From Parasponia andersonii (Eukaryota > Streptophyta > Magnoliopsida > Rosales > Cannabaceae): DNA of 64,000 nucleotides. A program made the position numbers and the translations under genes. Where the stretch lies: positions 123,562-187,561 of the forward strand of contig JXTB01000341.1 in the NCBI GenBank assembly GCA_002914805.1. Reading direction: 5' to 3'. The notes below the pieces were generated by a model that was not told the origin of the DNA, did not search any database, and saw nothing but the letters and a program-made list of their open reading frames with translations. Below, piece by piece: positions 60,756 to 64,000 of the stretch (its first letter is position 1; each line of letters opens with the position of its first letter).

Positions 60756-61834
60756 CTCTCAATCCGGCTTCGTCCTCTTCCGTAGTTTCGCCCAGAGAGC
60801 CTCGTCGCCGCCTCGAAGCCCTAGGAGACCTCAAATTATCGACCAGGTATCAAAGTCGCTTGATTTGAATATTTGGGCATTGGTTTTGAGTTTTATAAAC
60901 TTGTTTGGTAGCCGAGAAACATAAGGAAAATTGCATGTCAGTAATGATTTTTTCCCCACCTTAAGCCTAATTTTATTGCAGGTTATTTTTTGTTTTCTGG
61001 GTTTGGAGGAATTTTAATTTATATGCATCTTTTTGTTTTGTGTTTGGTTGTTGAGAATGTAATTGATCTAGGTCACTATGTTTCACTCTCTTTTGAGTAG
61101 TTATGTATCTGTGTTTATCATTCTTCGTTGTGCAATTTTTTTATAAGTTATGAAAAATCTGTGGATATTTTTACCCAGTATAAAAGCGTGGGGTTAATAA
61201 CCCTGATCGGGATTGGTTTGGGCAGCTAGGGTTTTGTGTTTTATGTTTTCTGAGATCTGACCATAGAACTCTAATGACTTTTTGTATCTTGGTTATATTT
61301 CTATGACCATGAGAACTGTATTTCTCATTGAAACTCTAACAGGTACTTTTTTTATTTATTTTCTTTTTGGGTTTTTCTTTATCTGTCTTTCTACAACTGA
61401 TTATGTCATAGAAACTCTATTTTGTGGTTGTGTTCATATTGGCTCAGTTTGGAACCTGGAACTTTTGGAGGAAAAGAATTGTAATGCATGTATGTTTCTC
61501 TCTGAATGAGTACATTGATATTTAGTAGCTGTATTTTGTTCATTTTCTGCTATCTTTTCTTGATTACAATTAGGATCTGACGGCGCTGTTTGAACTCTTA
61601 AGTGGTAAATGTGGATAGTGATTCATAGAAACCCTTTTGAATGATTATGTATAGCTATATGTTTTTCGCTTTGCATGAGCAGCTATCAATTCATGTGTCG
61701 CAGAAACCATCTTTCCTTGATTAGGAACTGGCAGTCTAATGAATAGTTTTAGTTTGGCTCTCTATTTTTTGTCCTGTATTTACTTAAAACAACTAGAAGG
61801 TTTTATTTTCTAATTATTCTCTTCTATTTTCTGA

Positions 61835-62038
<204 letters not shown>

Positions 62039-64000
62039 TGGGGTTCTTTCCCCATATTGTTGCTTCCTACCTTTTATTCTCAGTTTTGTTTACTCGAATA
62101 CAGACTTTTGTGTTAGTGAATTGAAGGGAGGCCGTGATCAGTCCATGTCAGTTTAGTTTATGTTTGGTGCTTGTTAGTATGGCAGACTTTAATCTGTTAT
62201 GGTGAAATTTATGTGTGGAATGTTTTAAATTCTCGACGGTGGAAAATTTTTGCCTTTAGCAACCCGAGTAGTTGTTCCTTTTATGCTATGCAAGTGATAT
62301 TGCAACTTCCTATACCTAGATGAGCTTTCATTGATTTTTAAAATGTGAGAGAAACTTCATAAAACATGCTTGGAACGAGCCCTATTTACAACATTATGAT
62401 TACCCAATAAAATTCCAAAAAATATGACTAAATCCTCTTAAAAGACTTCATTATTCTCAAAATTTAGGCTTAATTTCTTGTTTCATTTTTTCTCGTTATT
62501 CCTTCTCTTTTCTTTTATGCTTTCTTTTAATTTTTAATATTCTCTTAATTAAATAATTTTTTTAACAAACAAAGCTTAGAGAAATATAATGGGTATAATT
62601 TAAAATAGTTGATATTTGAATTTTGAGATGTTTTGTGATTGATTTTGTATTAAAAATAAATTTGAATAAATTTTTATGAATTTTGGGAAATTTGGACTAA
62701 TTGTCTAGATGAATATTGAAATTTTTTTGTGAAATATTATTTCAATAAAGTATGTTTTTATAATAAAATCTGAAAAATTGAATATGATTACTGAAATAGT
62801 ATTGAATTATTATTGAATTTTATTATAAAAATATATTTCATTAAAATGATATCGAATTATCATCTAAAGTCATCGAATTTTATTAGATTCTTTTATAAAA
62901 TTATATTTCATTGAAATTATATTGAATTTCATTTAATTAGCAACAAAATTATATCGAAATTTTTGATATTTGTTGGAGTAACTATTCTAAATTTTTAGAA
63001 ATTTTTTATAAATTGGTCTAAATTTAATTTTTAATGTAAAATTTATTACAAAATATTTTGAAACTCAGATATAAATGATTTTAAATTATGATTATAATAT
63101 TTAAATACAAAAATTTCTTTATCGTTCATGAAAGAAAACTCGAAGTTCGACTCTGTGTGTGTGAAAGAGAGAGAGTTATTTTTTTTTTATTATTCTGATT
63201 TTTTTTTCAAAACCAAATAGATAAAATTATGTTTTATGGGTATTTTGATCAGAAAGCCATTTTTTGAACAATTAATGAATGAGTCATATATTTGTAAATA
63301 ATTCTCATTTAAAGCATATTTAATAAAAATTCTCAAATTGGACTTTTGCATGCTGCCCTCTAGCGTGACTCAAAATTTCACACTTTTTAATACTCGAAAT
63401 AAGTACACTTCAATCAATTAAGAAATTAATTATTAAATAATTAAAAATTCAAAAATATCATTTCAAACAGCATTATTAGTTGGGAGTAAGATGTCAAGAT
63501 TTGCATTTTGTTTGTTATTCTATTTTAGAGATGATCAAATTTCCCATATGCGTGGTTTTCTTGGCATCTTTGGGTTCATTCCACTTTTTAATCCAGATGT
63601 TTTTGTAGAAAAATTGCATTATTCATATCGAGTGTTTCAATTATTTGGCATTTAGTCTTATTTTTTCTTTTCCCAAAATCACTACTTAATATAAATCTTT
63701 TCCCAAAATTCAGTGCTTAATATAGATTTGCATATATTGTTGATTTTAATGAAACATGATGAGCTCAAATTTATTAATACAAATCAATCAAGAATATATC
63801 AAATCAAGATAAACATATTTTCATTTAATTTGAGGTATATCAATAGAATAGAGTTTAGAAATTTCCCTAGGCTTCACATAGAGTTTTTAGCTTCAACATC
63901 TTAAAGAATAGCCTACAAGATCAACAAGCCTAGTGTGCTAGAGGTTGATCACGACTCCCGTCTCTTTGCCTTGGCGTTCTCTCCACAACAATACATACAA
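62039..64000. other. RPS28 3' region and AT-rich intergenic DNA
   Basis: The first few hundred bases are the probable 3' untranslated region. From about 62400 the sequence is very AT-rich with recurring ATTGAATTTTATTA motifs (62780-62960). No gene, RNA or mobile element is recognised. Confidence 0.5.

Overview
This is nuclear DNA from a flowering plant, most likely a eudicot, taken from a draft assembly (N characters at 1603, 5504, 44032-44059 and 53952). The evidence is two plant cytosolic ribosomal protein genes with spliceosomal introns and upstream telo-boxes, remnants of a plastid-type homogentisate prenyltransferase family, and an AT-rich background packed with plant transposon families (Ty1/copia, long-LTR elements, LINE, hAT, Mutator). 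The species cannot be read from the sequence.

Layout: 1-4688 is the right part of a minus-strand LTR-type element (copy A) carrying a three-exon gene of the 'putative gypsy type transposon' (Transposase_28) family. 5505-5734 is a diverged fragment of the same LTR. 5780-14833 is a minus-strand homogentisate solanesyltransferase (HST)-like pseudogene. It lacks the exons with the first Asp-rich motif and has a 2.6-kb solo LTR (7534-10175) inside the exon that carries the second Asp-rich motif. 15971-18130 is a dead LINE. 19190-29410 is a degenerate Ty1/copia element whose left LTR is split by a second solo LTR of the same kind (20008-22239) and whose gag/protease part was replaced by a piece of a foreign LTR. 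30192-35840 is a complete hAT element with 8-bp target duplications and a dead transposase, itself hit by another solo LTR (33992-35282). 35914-37577 is a further solo LTR. 39092-40064 holds the last four exons of a second HST-like gene on the plus strand.

The two genes likely to be functional are both ribosomal: RPS5/uS7 (43460-44922, minus, four exons, with an assembly gap) and RPS28/eS28 (61841-62038, plus, with a long intron in the 5' leader). Between them lies a Mutator-like element (about 46470-55018) with a decayed MuDR-type transposase on the minus strand. Facing it is a small GRF zinc-finger/transmembrane gene on the plus strand, a convergent layout like MuDR's mudrA/mudrB. The GRF gene is cut in frame by a 3.2-kb LTR element flanked by GTGGA. 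Part of the transposase (906 bp) appears twice on either side of a single N, which looks like an assembly artefact. 55019-60360 is copy B of the Transposase_28 LTR element, again minus strand.

No operon-like cooperation exists here. The window records successive nested insertions, LTR-LTR recombination leaving four solo LTRs, and repeated short tandem duplications of about 70-120 bp, with two housekeeping genes preserved among them.
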